Part shown: piece after piece, positions 1-5,868 of the stretch
Numbering within the stretch: position 1 is the first letter of the stretch
Layout: each line of letters begins with the position of its first letter
Virus record (IMG/VR): IMGVR_UViG_3300032313_000630
Location: 1-27,327 of that record
Origin: a virus
Reading direction: 5' to 3' (one strand)
Length of the DNA stretch: 27,327 bases
The notes under the pieces: generated by a model
Told to the model about the DNA's origin: nothing
Seen by the model: only the letters and a program-made list of their open reading frames with translations
Databases searched by the model: none
Program-made: the position numbers and the translations under genes

Positions 1-8
1 GAAGCATA

Positions 9-221
9 ATGTATTTTGAGTTGACTGCTCCCGATAGGCTATCTCTCGAGATGGCTTATTGGGATGCACAAATCACTGGACTCGACCCTGAGTTTATGCC
101 ACCGTTGACTTTCAACATCGGAACTGGTAGTATTGAGAAAGTAAGTCGCATTCGTGACAAGTATAATTTGAAAGAATCTTACTGGGCAGACAAAGAAGCG
201 ACAGGATATAAGGAGAGATAA
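9..221 (+). CDS. Hypothetical protein, 70 aa
   Basis: I do not recognise a family. The product is soluble and mixed-charge, with an N-terminal MYFELTAPDRLS segment and a charged C-terminus ending in GYKER. There is no signal peptide, membrane segment or Cys pair. Its ATG overlaps a TAA at positions 7-9 that closes an upstream gene lying almost wholly outside the window. Its own TAA shares one base with the next ATG (TAATG). This coupling on both sides makes it very likely a real member of a polycistronic + strand run. Confidence 0.75.
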   Translation: MYFELTAPDRLSLEMAYWDAQITGLDPEFMPPLTFNIGTGSIEKVSRIRDKYNLKESYWADKEATGYKER

Positions 222-367
222 TGTCAGATTATAAAGATGGTTTTAATGACGGGTATAAGTTTGCTCGTGAAGAGATTATGGAAAAGTTAGCAGAGATTGA
301 CATTGCTGACATCGATTCTTGGATCTTAGACCGTCTTTCCGAAATGATTGAAGGTGGTGCACTGTGA
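221..367 (+). CDS. Small acidic hypothetical protein, 48 aa
   Basis: A short frame starting at an ATG that shares its A with the preceding stop. The product begins MSDYKDGFNDGYKFAREE and ends in EMIEGGAL. It is acidic and predicted mostly helical. The upstream sequence AGGAGAG is a good ribosome-binding site. The stop TGA overlaps the next start (TGATG). Function is unknown; the support is the tight coupling and the ribosome-binding site. Confidence 0.65.
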   Translation: MSDYKDGFNDGYKFAREEIMEKLAEIDIADIDSWILDRLSEMIEGGAL

Positions 368-555
368 TGGCTGAATGGCTTAAGTGTGATCAATGTGCAG
401 CTCAGGCTATGTGGCAAGCAAAGAAAGATGATATGTCTCTTTATTTCTGCGGACACCATAAAAATTCACAGGGAGAGTCCCTTGTGGACTGGGCCGAAGA
501 AATGATACAATTGCTCAACTACGAGCAGGAACAACAACTAACAAAGGCGGAATAA
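367..555 (+). CDS. Small zinc-binding protein, DUF7455-like, 62 aa
   Basis: The product carries CDQC near residue 8 and CGHH near residue 29. This CxxC ... C-x-HH arrangement should bind one zinc ion and is the pattern of the small DUF7455-type proteins common in actinobacteria and their phages. The molecular role of that family is unknown. An acidic helical tail (DWAEEMIQLLNYEQEQQ) follows. The ATG at 367 overlaps the previous TGA; a GTG at 364 is an alternative start. The next gene begins one base after the stop, so the three small genes here look like one operon. Confidence 0.75.
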   Translation: MAEWLKCDQCAAQAMWQAKKDDMSLYFCGHHKNSQGESLVDWAEEMIQLLNYEQEQQLTKAE

Positions 556-556
556 A

Positions 557-925
557 ATGGGTGACAGAGCAAACTTTGGGTTTAGAGACCGCAAGGGAGA
601 TACAGTGTTTTTATACGGTCACTGGGCTGGATTTAAAATGCTAGAAACCTTGGCGGATGCTGTACATACTGCAAAGCCACGTTGGACTGATGAATCATAT
701 GCGACACGTATATGCATTAGCAACATGATTGGGCCCGCATGGGAACCTTTGACAGGCTGGGGCATTACAGTAAATGAATTGTCTGACAACGAGCACAAGG
801 TACCTGTAATTGATTGGTCCAAGCAAACGTTTACTTTATACGAGGAAGACCTCACCACTGTAGTATTTACCACGGACCTGAATAGTTTCGTGACTAAGTA
901 TTCTAGTCAATCAGTTATGGTATAA
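557..925 (+). CDS. Conserved phage-type hypothetical protein, 122 aa
   Basis: The product starts MGDRANFGFRDRKGDT and continues with a beta-rich, Trp-rich body (GHWAG, PAWEPLTGWGI, VIDWSKQTFTLY). Proteins starting MGDRANFGF occur repeatedly in phages of actinobacteria, without known function. It follows the zinc protein by one base with AAAGGCGG as ribosome-binding site. It is the last gene of its run: a hairpin terminator starts six bases after the stop. Confidence 0.8.
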   Translation: MGDRANFGFRDRKGDTVFLYGHWAGFKMLETLADAVHTAKPRWTDESYATRICISNMIGPAWEPLTGWGITVNELSDNEHKVPVIDWSKQTFTLYEEDLTTVVFTTDLNSFVTKYSSQSVMV

Positions 926-930
926 TTATT

Positions 931-953
931 ACTAGGACTTTGGTCCTGGTTTT
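931..953 (+). terminator. Rho-independent terminator after the 557-925 gene
   Basis: ACTAGGAC and GTCCTGGT form an 8-bp stem with one G-T pair around a TTTG loop, followed by a short T run. It lies six bases beyond the stop of the last gene of the run. Confidence 0.65.
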
Positions 954-1050
954 AATATAGAAATGAAATGGTGCGTCTAACTAGTCTACGGGCCAGGCGC
1001 TAAGTAAAGCGGTTTATTTCTTTCGTTGGAAATCAGCAGCCATATTCATA

Positions 1051-1078
1051 CCCCCCAGCTTATAGCTTGGGGGGTTTT
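1051..1078 (+). terminator. Strong Rho-independent terminator
   Basis: CCCCCC plus AGCT on the left pairs with AGCTT plus GGGGGG on the right, with one bulged base and a small TAT loop. The T-rich tail TTTTATTTT follows. The G/C stem is striking in such AT-rich DNA. It lies well past the last gene, so it either backs up the 931-953 terminator or ends a small RNA. Confidence 0.75.
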
Positions 1079-1178
1079 ATTTTGCCCGCAAAGACATGAG
1101 GGTAGCAGAATTTGCTTACGGAGTCAATATGAAATCGCCTGAAAATTTGTGATCTTTACCACATAGCTTGGAAAATGT

Positions 1179-1193
1179 GGTGTGATTCACACC
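1179..1193. promoter_or_regulatory. Perfect 7-bp inverted repeat upstream of a promoter (operator candidate)
   Basis: GGTGTGA-T-TCACACC is a perfect dyad with a single central base. It ends ten bases before the -35 of the promoter at 1203. The half-site resembles TGTGA/TCACA regulators, but the CRP/GlxR spacer is six bases, so the binding protein is unknown. Confidence 0.4.
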
Positions 1194-1202
1194 CATATTG
1201 CA

Positions 1203-1232
1203 TAGACAATTGTCAGTGGTCCATTATATAAT
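1203..1232 (+). promoter_or_regulatory. Sigma70-type promoter for the 1260 operon
   Basis: TAGACA (five of six matches) lies 18 bases before a perfect TATAAT. Transcription should start near 1239, giving a short leader with the ribosome-binding site GAAAGGA before the ATG at 1260. Confidence 0.75.
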
Positions 1233-1259
1233 TAGGTCATATCAACGAAAGGATATAAA

Positions 1260-2036
1260 ATGCCAAATTGGTGTTATAACACATTAACTATCCAAGGACC
1301 TAAGTCTGAGGTAGATATGATTAAAGATAGATTGAATAAGCCATTTACATTAGCACAAGAGACATATGGTATGGGTGATATTTCTACTATGGGTTTCCCC
1401 ACCAAAATTGAATTAGTTGAATATAATAATCCTGTCTTTGCTTTCCACAATATCCACTCATATAAGGATGACGGAATTACTGATGAGGAATATGCTTGCC
1501 AGCCTTCTCGTGGCAACTATGATATTCAGAATGACCCTGATTGGTTCCGCAAGTCTGTTGAGTTTGCTAAGACTCAGAAGGATTGGTATTCTTGGAATAC
1601 ATCTAATTGGGGAACTAAATGGGATGTAGCCGTCCGTGACGGTGATGAATATCCAAATACAGAATTGATTGAATACAAATCAGAAGGTGATGACAATTGG
1701 CTTGTATATAAATATGAGACTGCTTGGTCACCTGCTGTAACTATCTTAACTAAACTATCTAATCTTGTTCCGAACTGCCTGCTCACATTAGAGTTTGAGG
1801 AAGAAACAGGTTGGGGTGGAGAATATGAGATTGTTCGTGGTGAAGTAAAAGAATTGGCTGAATGGGAGAACCGTTGCTATGCTTGCCAATCTTTTGATAC
1901 ATTATCTTATTGTGAAGATGACTGCGGTGAATTCTGTTCAGAATGCAATGAGGGCTCTTGGCAAGATGAAGAGGCTATGAAAGAATGTCAGACCCACATG
2001 GTATTATTGACCCCTACAGGAAAGGCGGAAGTGTAA
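1260..2036 (+). CDS. Api92/DUF1281-like protein with C-terminal Cys cluster, 258 aa
   Basis: The N-terminus MPNWCYNTLTIQG is the hallmark of the Api92/DUF1281 group, which has a ferredoxin-like fold and is found in phages and plasmids. Its role is unknown. A middle region rich in Trp, Tyr and Asp follows (WYSWNTSNWGTKWD). The last 60 residues carry many Cys (CYACQS, CEDDCGEFCSEC), probably a zinc-binding module that usual family members need not have. It is the first gene behind the 1203 promoter with a good GAAAGGA site, and its TAA overlaps the next ATG (TAATG). Confidence 0.75.
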   Translation: MPNWCYNTLTIQGPKSEVDMIKDRLNKPFTLAQETYGMGDISTMGFPTKIELVEYNNPVFAFHNIHSYKDDGITDEEYACQPSRGNYDIQNDPDWFRKSVEFAKTQKDWYSWNTSNWGTKWDVAVRDGDEYPNTELIEYKSEGDDNWLVYKYETAWSPAVTILTKLSNLVPNCLLTLEFEEETGWGGEYEIVRGEVKELAEWENRCYACQSFDTLSYCEDDCGEFCSECNEGSWQDEEAMKECQTHMVLLTPTGKAEV

Positions 2037-2248
2037 TGGAAGCATTTACAGATACAGTTGGAGAACATATCCTTGGAGCAATTCAAGTAGATATTGAGCA
2101 ACATCTATTTGAGCAATGGAACAATAATAATTTAGATGAGGGCTCAGCATTTGCAGAATATAAGTTTATGCAATTTGCTCCTGATAGCCTAAAACAATCA
2201 TACAATGAGTATTATGGCTATATTGAGGGAGATGAGTTCTGCTTATGA
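2036..2248 (+). CDS. Acidic hypothetical protein, 70 aa
   Basis: I chose the ATG that overlaps the preceding TAA, preceded by AGGAAAGGCGG, over an in-frame upstream ATG buried in the 1260 gene. The product is acidic and aromatic-rich (EYKFMQFAPDSL, YNEYYGYIEGDEFCL). No motif is recognised. Its TGA overlaps the next ATG (ATGA), so it is translationally coupled on both sides. Confidence 0.7.
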   Translation: MEAFTDTVGEHILGAIQVDIEQHLFEQWNNNNLDEGSAFAEYKFMQFAPDSLKQSYNEYYGYIEGDEFCL

Positions 2249-2391
2249 TTACTACACAAGAACTAATTGATTATATTTATGATGACAACTTAATCCATTT
2301 TGACGACAGAGATACATCAGATGATTGTGATTGTCACATTCATATAACATTACAAACTATGGTTAAATATATGGAGGCAATAGAATGCTAG
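2245..2391 (+). CDS. Small acidic protein with Cys/His cluster, 48 aa
   Basis: A short frame starting at an ATG that overlaps the previous stop (ATGA). It starts MITTQELIDYIYDDN and carries DDCDCHIHI, a compact CxCHxH group that could hold a metal ion. It ends YMEAIEC and overlaps the next start by seven bases. Function is unknown. Confidence 0.6.
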   Translation: MITTQELIDYIYDDNLIHFDDRDTSDDCDCHIHITLQTMVKYMEAIEC

Positions 2392-2567
2392 GATATACCG
2401 AATCCGATCTAAATAGAATGATTAATGCTATACACGATTCAAAGCTTTTTTATCTTAGGACCCCGTCCGATTTAATGGACAAGGAGCCTTTGAGGAAAGA
2501 CTTGGAAGACGCTGTTAGTTTCTTGCAAGGTTTATGGGCGGAGGGTTACTTTGACCACACAAACTAA
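2385..2567 (+). CDS. Hypothetical protein, 60 aa
   Basis: A small, mostly helical product (MLGYTESDLNRMINAIHD ... LEDAVSFLQGLWAEGYFDHTN) with ATGGAGGCAATAGAATG upstream giving a GGAGG site. No family is recognised. It overlaps the previous gene by seven bases and the next by 17, consistent with one operon from the 1203 promoter. Confidence 0.65.
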   Translation: MLGYTESDLNRMINAIHDSKLFYLRTPSDLMDKEPLRKDLEDAVSFLQGLWAEGYFDHTN

Positions 2568-2748
2568 ATCATCATACTTCCTAGAGTATATGAAACTTCA
2601 TTTAATTAGTCTTGAACAAGACTTAGAAATGAATCCTGAATCTATCAATGTAATTGATATTCCAGGACAAATTGAAGCAACCAGGCATTTATTGTCAGTG
2701 GCAACTGATATAATGAATAACTCTAACGAAAGGTATAACAATGAATAA
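2551..2748 (+). CDS. Hypothetical helical protein with TTG start, 65 aa
   Basis: The likely start is a TTG at 2551 served by GGCGGAGGG six bases upstream; the next in-frame ATG is at 2590. The product is helical with alternating charges (LISLEQDLEMNPESINVIDI ... EATRHLLSVATDIM). No motif is seen. It overlaps both neighbours, and the CGAAAGG site for the next gene lies inside its 3' end. Confidence 0.6.
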   Translation: MTTQTKSSYFLEYMKLHLISLEQDLEMNPESINVIDIPGQIEATRHLLSVATDIMNNSNERYNNE

Positions 2749-3013
2749 TGAAGACATTGGGCTCCCGCCCCATTTGCAACGTTTGGTTAATGCAGGTGTT
2801 AGTGGATTAGATATAATGCACGGCGAACTAAAGAATCTAATGCTCATTGCTGAGCAAGAACTAGCAGAGGCAATTGCAGTAGAAGAAGAGTCAGAAGAAG
2901 CCATGGATTCTATGGACCGCACACGATGTGAAGGTTCCCTAGATACATTAGTTTCATTATATGATTTAACATATCAACTATCATTTGCGATTGGAGCACG
3001 TAATGAAGCCTGA
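2741..3013 (+). CDS. Acidic helical hypothetical protein, 90 aa
   Basis: The product is acidic. Its centre (LMLIAEQELAEAIAVEEESE) looks like a long helix or short coiled coil. One Cys and no membrane segment. The upstream sequence CGAAAGG is the ribosome-binding site. It overlaps the previous gene by eight bases and the next by eleven. Function is unknown. Confidence 0.7.
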   Translation: MNNEDIGLPPHLQRLVNAGVSGLDIMHGELKNLMLIAEQELAEAIAVEEESEEAMDSMDRTRCEGSLDTLVSLYDLTYQLSFAIGARNEA

Positions 3014-3320
3014 TGACAGAAACAAACTAAATGAATGTATCTCTATCTTACAAGACACAGACCTTGGTCTCTCCCTGGTTTGGTTGTGGACATGGGACAG
3101 CATTCTATACAAAATGCAGGACGACAACTACCGTTGTACAGTAACTGAGGAACAGATGTGGGAGCACCTCTGTGAGGCCGTGGAGGCTGGTTACGGGTTC
3201 TCTCTAGAGTACGGGGCGGAACAGCACAGCGAAGAACTAACAGACTGGATGTTGGATAAGGGATACATTATCGACCTATCCGAAGAAGAGGAAGAGGATG
3301 AAGAAGATGAAGATGAGTGA
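3003..3320 (+). CDS. Hypothetical protein with polyacidic tail, 105 aa
   Basis: I chose ATG 3003, with GGAGC five bases upstream, over a TTG at 2985. The body is Trp-rich (LSLVWLWTWDSILYKM) and amphipathic. The last 17 residues are almost all Glu and Asp. Such an acidic tail can mimic nucleic acid or act as a charged partner-binding tail, but nothing here shows which. It overlaps the previous stop by eleven bases. Confidence 0.75.
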   Translation: MKPDDRNKLNECISILQDTDLGLSLVWLWTWDSILYKMQDDNYRCTVTEEQMWEHLCEAVEAGYGFSLEYGAEQHSEELTDWMLDKGYIIDLSEEEEEDEEDEDE

Positions 3321-3447
3321 CGAGTACCTGAATGATCAATTAAATACAGCACAAAAGCTTTTATGGGGTGGATCCGAAACTGAAAATATCGAAGCTCACA
3401 ACATCATTGCTAAATTAATTAAAGATCGAGTTGAACAGATTAATTAA
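3313..3447 (+). CDS. Small hypothetical protein, 44 aa
   Basis: Starts in the 3' end of the acidic-tail gene. The product is MSDEYLNDQLNTAQKLLWGG followed by a short helical tail ending DRVEQIN. An in-frame ATG at 3307 is an alternative start. The upstream GAGGATGAAG run is purine-rich and could serve as binding site. No family is recognised. It closes the operon that began at 1260. Confidence 0.55.
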   Translation: MSDEYLNDQLNTAQKLLWGGSETENIEAHNIIAKLIKDRVEQIN

Positions 3448-3481
3448 ATATAAGGGCAGAAAAAAAGTCTTACGGCAGCTA

Positions 3482-3510
3482 TTTACAAACCCGTGAAAAG
3501 TTGCTATAAT
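3482..3510 (+). promoter_or_regulatory. Sigma70-type promoter for the Lsr2-like gene
   Basis: TTTACA, 17 bases, then a perfect TATAAT. The start of transcription should be near 3517, with GAAAGGA at 3531-3537 serving the ATG at 3546. Confidence 0.8.
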
Positions 3511-3545
3511 TAAAACAAACCAATTATCTCGAAAGGATAAAACAA

Positions 3546-3686
3546 ATGACAACAAAGCGAGAATATCTAAAGGCCCAGGGAATCCATGTCGGAGTCCGTG
3601 GACGTTTTTCAGGCGCAGCTAAGCAGATCCTTAAGGAAGCTGAAGAAAAGGGTCTAACGTTTACCAAGGAAGTAAAGACAAAGTAA
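3546..3686 (+). CDS. Lsr2 C-terminal-like DNA-binding mini-protein, 46 aa
   Basis: The product is REYLKAQGIHVGVRGRFS followed by a helix (AAKQILKEAEEKGL) and a basic tail. The order helix, V-x-x-RGR and helix matches the C-terminal DNA-binding domain of actinobacterial Lsr2, where the RGR loop enters the AT-rich minor groove. The N-terminal dimerisation domain of Lsr2 (full length about 110 residues) is absent. Alone, this domain could bind or compete for Lsr2 sites. It has its own strong promoter and ribosome-binding site, so high expression is likely. The assignment rests on the motif only. Confidence 0.6.
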   Translation: MTTKREYLKAQGIHVGVRGRFSGAAKQILKEAEEKGLTFTKEVKTK

Positions 3687-3716
3687 TCTTGGACGGGGTC
3701 GGGGAATCGTTGGTCC

Positions 3717-3745
3717 TTGACCCCTCCTACCATTTCTGATATAAT
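3717..3745 (+). promoter_or_regulatory. Sigma70-type promoter for the 3769 gene
   Basis: TTGACC, 17 bases, perfect TATAAT. The -35 overlaps the right arm of an inverted repeat (GGGGTC 3695-3700 with GACCCC from 3719), which may be an operator or a weak terminator of the Lsr2-like gene. Confidence 0.8.
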
Positions 3746-3768
3746 CAACAGTTAGGCGGAAGGCGGAC

Positions 3769-4158
3769 ATGACTAAGACACCAGAAATCAAAGTAGCAGA
3801 ACAACTAGTAAATCTAACAGAGTCGCATTGGTTCAATCCAGCAATTCTAGGTAGATATCTAGCAGACCAGCCATACTATACAGTTGATAGGGTTATGGAG
3901 ATGATTGTTTATATAATCAAAGAGCAATCAAGACGACATGACACAGAAGTTGTAGATGACCTTTCATCTGAAGGTATCTTGCTTGCAAGAGAACTCTATG
4001 AATGTGTGCGGGCATACAAAGAAGGACGGGAATTCAAGAACTTGAAACTCCCTAAATCAGTTAGCCATATCACCAAGACCCAACTACCTGCTCTATCATA
4101 TAGAATCAATAGAGAATATGAAGAGAAGGAATTTGACGGAATAAATCTAATCAATTAG
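3769..4158 (+). CDS. Hypothetical protein, 129 aa
   Basis: The product is helical and basic at the C-terminal half (AYKEGREFKNLKLPKSVSHI). Nothing diagnostic is seen: no Cys pair, signal or membrane segment. The segment PAILGRYLADQPYYTVDRVMEM could be part of a small helical DNA-binding fold, but I cannot support this. It has its own promoter (3717-3745) and the site GGCGGAAGGCGG before the ATG. It is the last + strand gene before the non-coding junction. Confidence 0.75.
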   Translation: MTKTPEIKVAEQLVNLTESHWFNPAILGRYLADQPYYTVDRVMEMIVYIIKEQSRRHDTEVVDDLSSEGILLARELYECVRAYKEGREFKNLKLPKSVSHITKTQLPALSYRINREYEEKEFDGINLIN

Positions 4159-4228
4159 GCATATACAATGAGAGACGAATGCCTGTCTATATAGATAAAC
4201 ATATATAGGCCAAATTATCCACAGGGTT

Positions 4229-4250
4229 ATCCACATCCTGTGGATTTTTT
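4229..4250 (+). terminator. Hairpin terminator overlapping a TTATCCACA box
   Basis: ATCCACA-TCC-TGTGGAT forms a perfect 7-bp stem followed by five T residues, about 70 bases after the stop of the 3769 gene. The left arm is also the second of two TTATCCACA boxes, so terminator and protein-site readings compete. Confidence 0.6.
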
Positions 4251-4261
4251 GTGTGTGGGCA

Positions 4262-4326
4262 TGTGGGCCAAATTTTCCTTTTACGACAAAGATCCAAAAA
4301 CCCCTGAAGCTTGTGGGCCAAATTTT
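4262..4326 (+). repeat. Pair of 15-bp direct repeats, 50 bp apart
   Basis: TGTGGGCCAAATTTT occurs at 4262-4276 and 4312-4326. A shorter match (GGCCAAATTA) starts at 4208. The bases after each full copy are also similar (TTTACGA), so the repeated unit may be longer than 15 bp. They could be iterons or regulator sites. Confidence 0.6.
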
Positions 4327-4590
4327 ATATTTACGAAGGCCTTGACAAAATCCCTGAAATTTGCTACAGAATATGTCAGAATAGATAATTATACATTATG
4401 AATGTCGACAAATCTGTAGAAAATATGGCAAAATAGATCAAAATTCCTCATGAAATCTATTGACAAATATGGATCAATATGCCCTGAATTTGGGCTTGAC
4501 ATTACGTCCATCTAAATGGTATGCTCAATTACATATGTATATCTAACTATATATATCTATAGTATATGATATGTTATCTAGAGTATAAAT

Positions 4591-4620
4591 TCTCCACTAT
4601 GCTCCACTTTACTCCACTAT
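4591..4620 (+). repeat. Three tandem 10-bp repeats (CTCCACT core)
   Basis: TCTCCACTAT, GCTCCACTTT and ACTCCACTAT follow one another. The 10-bp period places each copy on the same face of the helix, as in a phased protein-binding array. A hairpin (AGCCTT-CTA-AAGGCT, 4624-4638) follows immediately. Confidence 0.55.
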
Positions 4621-4693
4621 ATAAGCCTTCTAAAGGCTATTAGAGAGGAGATAAATGGGAGGGGGATATAGGAGTTAGGAGCTTACTTTGGCT

Positions 4694-4858
4694 CTATTCA
4701 AACGTAGTTTGTGATGCCCATAGATCTATTGCTTCTTGGGTCATATCGTCTATATCTTGGTGATCTTCACAATGTTCAAAAGGATATGTAATTCCTTCAA
4801 TTGAATCTGTATAGGTCATTATATGTATAGCTTCTTTAGTGCAGTAGTAGCATTTCAT
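4694..4858 (-). CDS. Small Cys/His zinc-ribbon-like protein, 54 aa
   Basis: The start chosen is the ATG at 4858, preceded by AAGGCGGGAAG; the longer frame to 4939 overlaps the next gene and lacks a binding site. The product has CYYC at residues 3-6 and HCEDH at 29-33, a likely single-zinc site. An acidic, helical tail follows (DDMTQEAIDLWASQ). Function is unknown. It is the most promoter-distal gene of the leftward run that starts near 5524. Confidence 0.65.
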   Translation of the reverse strand: MKCYYCTKEAIHIMTYTDSIEGITYPFEHCEDHQDIDDMTQEAIDLWASQTTFE

Positions 4859-4871
4859 AGCTTCCCGCCTT

Positions 4872-5063
4872 TTATTTACAAGACATGCAGTAGTATGGAA
4901 CACGTAGGTTATCTGGACTGATATATCCTGTTCGAGCACATTTATGACATGTAGCTTTAACTACATTAGGATCTTCAAAATCTACCCATTTGATCCGTGC
5001 ATCTCTGGTATAAAATATTTTGGTTGCATACCATGTAATGGCTATTGCTAATATAGTTATCAT
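4872..5063 (-). CDS. Membrane-anchored zinc-ribbon protein, 63 aa
   Basis: The product has a hydrophobic N-terminus (MITILAIAITWYATKIFY, a probable membrane anchor). A C-terminal ribbon has CHKC near residue 39 and CMSC just before the final Lys. A TACAAT lies exactly six bases before the ATG (5070-5075), so the gene may also have its own leaderless transcript. The ribbon should face the cytoplasm if the N-terminus acts as an N-out anchor. Function is unknown. Confidence 0.7.
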   Translation of the reverse strand: MITILAIAITWYATKIFYTRDARIKWVDFEDPNVVKATCHKCARTGYISPDNLRVPYYCMSCK

Positions 5064-5075
5064 TGCTTTATTGTA

Positions 5076-5336
5076 TCATTTTCTTGTCCAAGTTGAAACC
5101 TTTTGTCCAGGGGTTCCCTTATATGTATCTTCAATCAAAGCTTTATTCTTATCTAGGTCTTGTATTGCCTTATTGAGTTCGATCATATCTCTAGCTGAAA
5201 GTCTAATACTTGTCAGTTCCCGCCCTTTTATAGCATCAAGCTTACGTCTAGTCTTTTCAATATCAGATAGGCTCTTCTGCTTTTCAGCAGCAATCGATGC
5301 CCTAGACATACCTTTATATTTCTTCTTTTTAGCCAT
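5076..5336 (-). CDS. Basic helical hypothetical protein, 86 aa
   Basis: The product is strongly basic, starting MAKKKKYKGMSRASIAAEKQ, with a long helical middle (KTRRKLDAIKGRELTSIRLS) and a Lys-rich end. No Cys and no membrane segment. The charge suggests nucleic-acid or polyanion contact, but this is inference. The ATG shares bases with the upstream stop (TAATG), so it is coupled to the 5336-5524 gene. Confidence 0.65.
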   Translation of the reverse strand: MAKKKKYKGMSRASIAAEKQKSLSDIEKTRRKLDAIKGRELTSIRLSARDMIELNKAIQDLDKNKALIEDTYKGTPGQKVSTWTRK

Positions 5337-5524
5337 TATTCAAAATCCATCTGTGTCTCGAACATAGCTTCAGGTGTGGGAATCGGACCAACATTATCGG
5401 TTTCGGAAACCGCTCTACTACCATTATAGGAACCTGAAATGTCCCGTTCATTATCCATACTACCACAAATTGCACAAGTTATCTGACCGTCAAGGTCTAA
5501 TTCAAATCTGTGATCATGTGGCAT
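5336..5524 (-). CDS. Small CxxC protein, first gene of a leaderless operon, 62 aa
   Basis: The product has a His/Asp-rich N-terminus (MPHDHRFELDLDGQ) and one CAIC pair, then a polar low-complexity tail. His residues plus CAIC could bind a metal ion. The promoter TTGTCA-17-TACAAT ends six bases before the ATG, so the transcript is predicted to begin at the start codon itself; no Shine-Dalgarno is seen. Function is unknown. Confidence 0.7.
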   Translation of the reverse strand: MPHDHRFELDLDGQITCAICGSMDNERDISGSYNGSRAVSETDNVGPIPTPEAMFETQMDFE

Positions 5525-5530
5525 ATATTA

Positions 5531-5559
5531 ATTGTAGCATTTAAGTCAGGTACTGACAA
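5531..5559 (-). promoter_or_regulatory. Leaderless promoter for the 5524 operon, with upstream TCGGCGGTAGAGA element
   Basis: On the - strand: TTGTCA (5554-5559), 17-base spacer, TACAAT (5531-5536), six bases, ATG. Four bases upstream of the -35 lies TCGGCGGTAGAGA (about 5564-5576). The same 13 bases lie three bases upstream of the promoter at 7712-7740, which suggests a shared activator site. Confidence 0.75.
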
Positions 5560-5599
5560 GGGGTCTCTACCGCCGATTTTTTCACTATTCGGGCCTATA

Positions 5600-5767
5600 T
5601 TAGGATGATAGTCCTTTAAATGAATGACAGGCACATACGCCTACTATCTGATATGTTTGATCTATCTTAGCTAGGTCATTATATGTAGCTATAGCTTGAC
5701 AGTAATGGCATTTATCTGGCTTTTCCGCCCACTCTACATATGCCTCTAGATTATCTAGTATGCCCAT
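5600..5767 (-). CDS. Small Cys/His zinc-binding protein, 55 aa
   Basis: The product starts MGILDNLEAYVEWAEKPDK, then CHYC at 20-23 and CACH at 45-48: a compact treble-clef or ribbon-type zinc site. The ATG overlaps the preceding TGA (TGATG), so it is translationally coupled. The conspicuous Cys pairs and coupling support it as a gene. Function is unknown. Confidence 0.65.
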   Translation of the reverse strand: MGILDNLEAYVEWAEKPDKCHYCQAIATYNDLAKIDQTYQIVGVCACHSFKGLSS

Positions 5768-5868
5768 CACATTGCTTTCTTTACTTTATTTAGGGCTCTA
5801 TGAAACTTGATATATAGAATTGGATTCTTCCATATTTTAAGTGGAAGCTTTACCTTTTTCTTTGCCAT
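5767..5868 (-). CDS. Basic micro-protein, 33 aa
   Basis: The product is MAKKKVKLPLKIWKNPILYI followed by a basic end (LNKVKKAM). It is very basic with a short hydrophobic core. Its ATG overlaps the previous TAA and its TGA overlaps the next ATG. The double coupling is the main evidence; function is unknown. Confidence 0.5.
   Translation of the reverse strand: MAKKKVKLPLKIWKNPILYIKFHRALNKVKKAM

Larger units (their letters stand above)
926..1259 (+). other. 334-bp intergenic region with regulatory signals; possible small RNA
   Basis: No convincing frame is present. It contains, in order, a terminator at 931-953, an unassigned stretch that can fold locally (AAGTAAA/TTTATTT around GCGG), a strong G/C hairpin terminator at 1051-1078, two inverted repeats (ACCACAT 1158-1164 with ATGTGGT 1175-1181; GGTGTGA/TCACACC 1179-1193) and a promoter at 1203-1232. 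Two terminators with about 100 bases between them suggest that a small RNA could be made from 954-1078, but I see no clear promoter for it. Confidence 0.4.
4159..4693. other. 535-bp non-coding junction between converging transcription units
   Basis: No credible gene is present. Visible structure: AGGCAT/ATGCCT inverted repeat (4157-4184); two TTATCCACA boxes (4215-4223, 4227-4235) with TGTGGATTT in the opposite sense at 4239; a 7-bp hairpin with T run; two TGTGGGCCAAATTTT direct repeats 50 bp apart; three CCCTGAA..TTG copies (4302, 4342, 4482); several TTGACA hexamers (4332, 4460, 4496; the last is 18 bases before TATGCT); a very AT-rich stretch 4530-4590; and three tandem 10-bp repeats. TTATCCACA matches the DnaA-box consensus, so a replication or partition site is possible, but the hairpin could equally be just a terminator. 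Confidence 0.5.

Noticed and set aside
619-873. - strand frame opposite the 557-925 gene
   Set aside because: No ribosome-binding site and it is fully covered by a coupled + strand gene with a downstream terminator.
954-1050. tRNA or tmRNA in the stretch before the strong terminator
   Set aside because: No GGTTCRAATC-type T-arm or acceptor stem could be found; only local stems remain.
4215-4250. Firm call of a replication origin from the TTATCCACA boxes
   Set aside because: Two boxes plus an inverted copy can be explained by a terminator hairpin, and the locus lies between converging genes; genome-wide skew would be needed.
4655-4678. Seven-codon frame MGGGYRS after GAGAGGAG in the non-coding junction
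   Set aside because: A good ribosome-binding site is present, but the frame is far too short to call and is followed by convergent genes; chance purine runs are likely.
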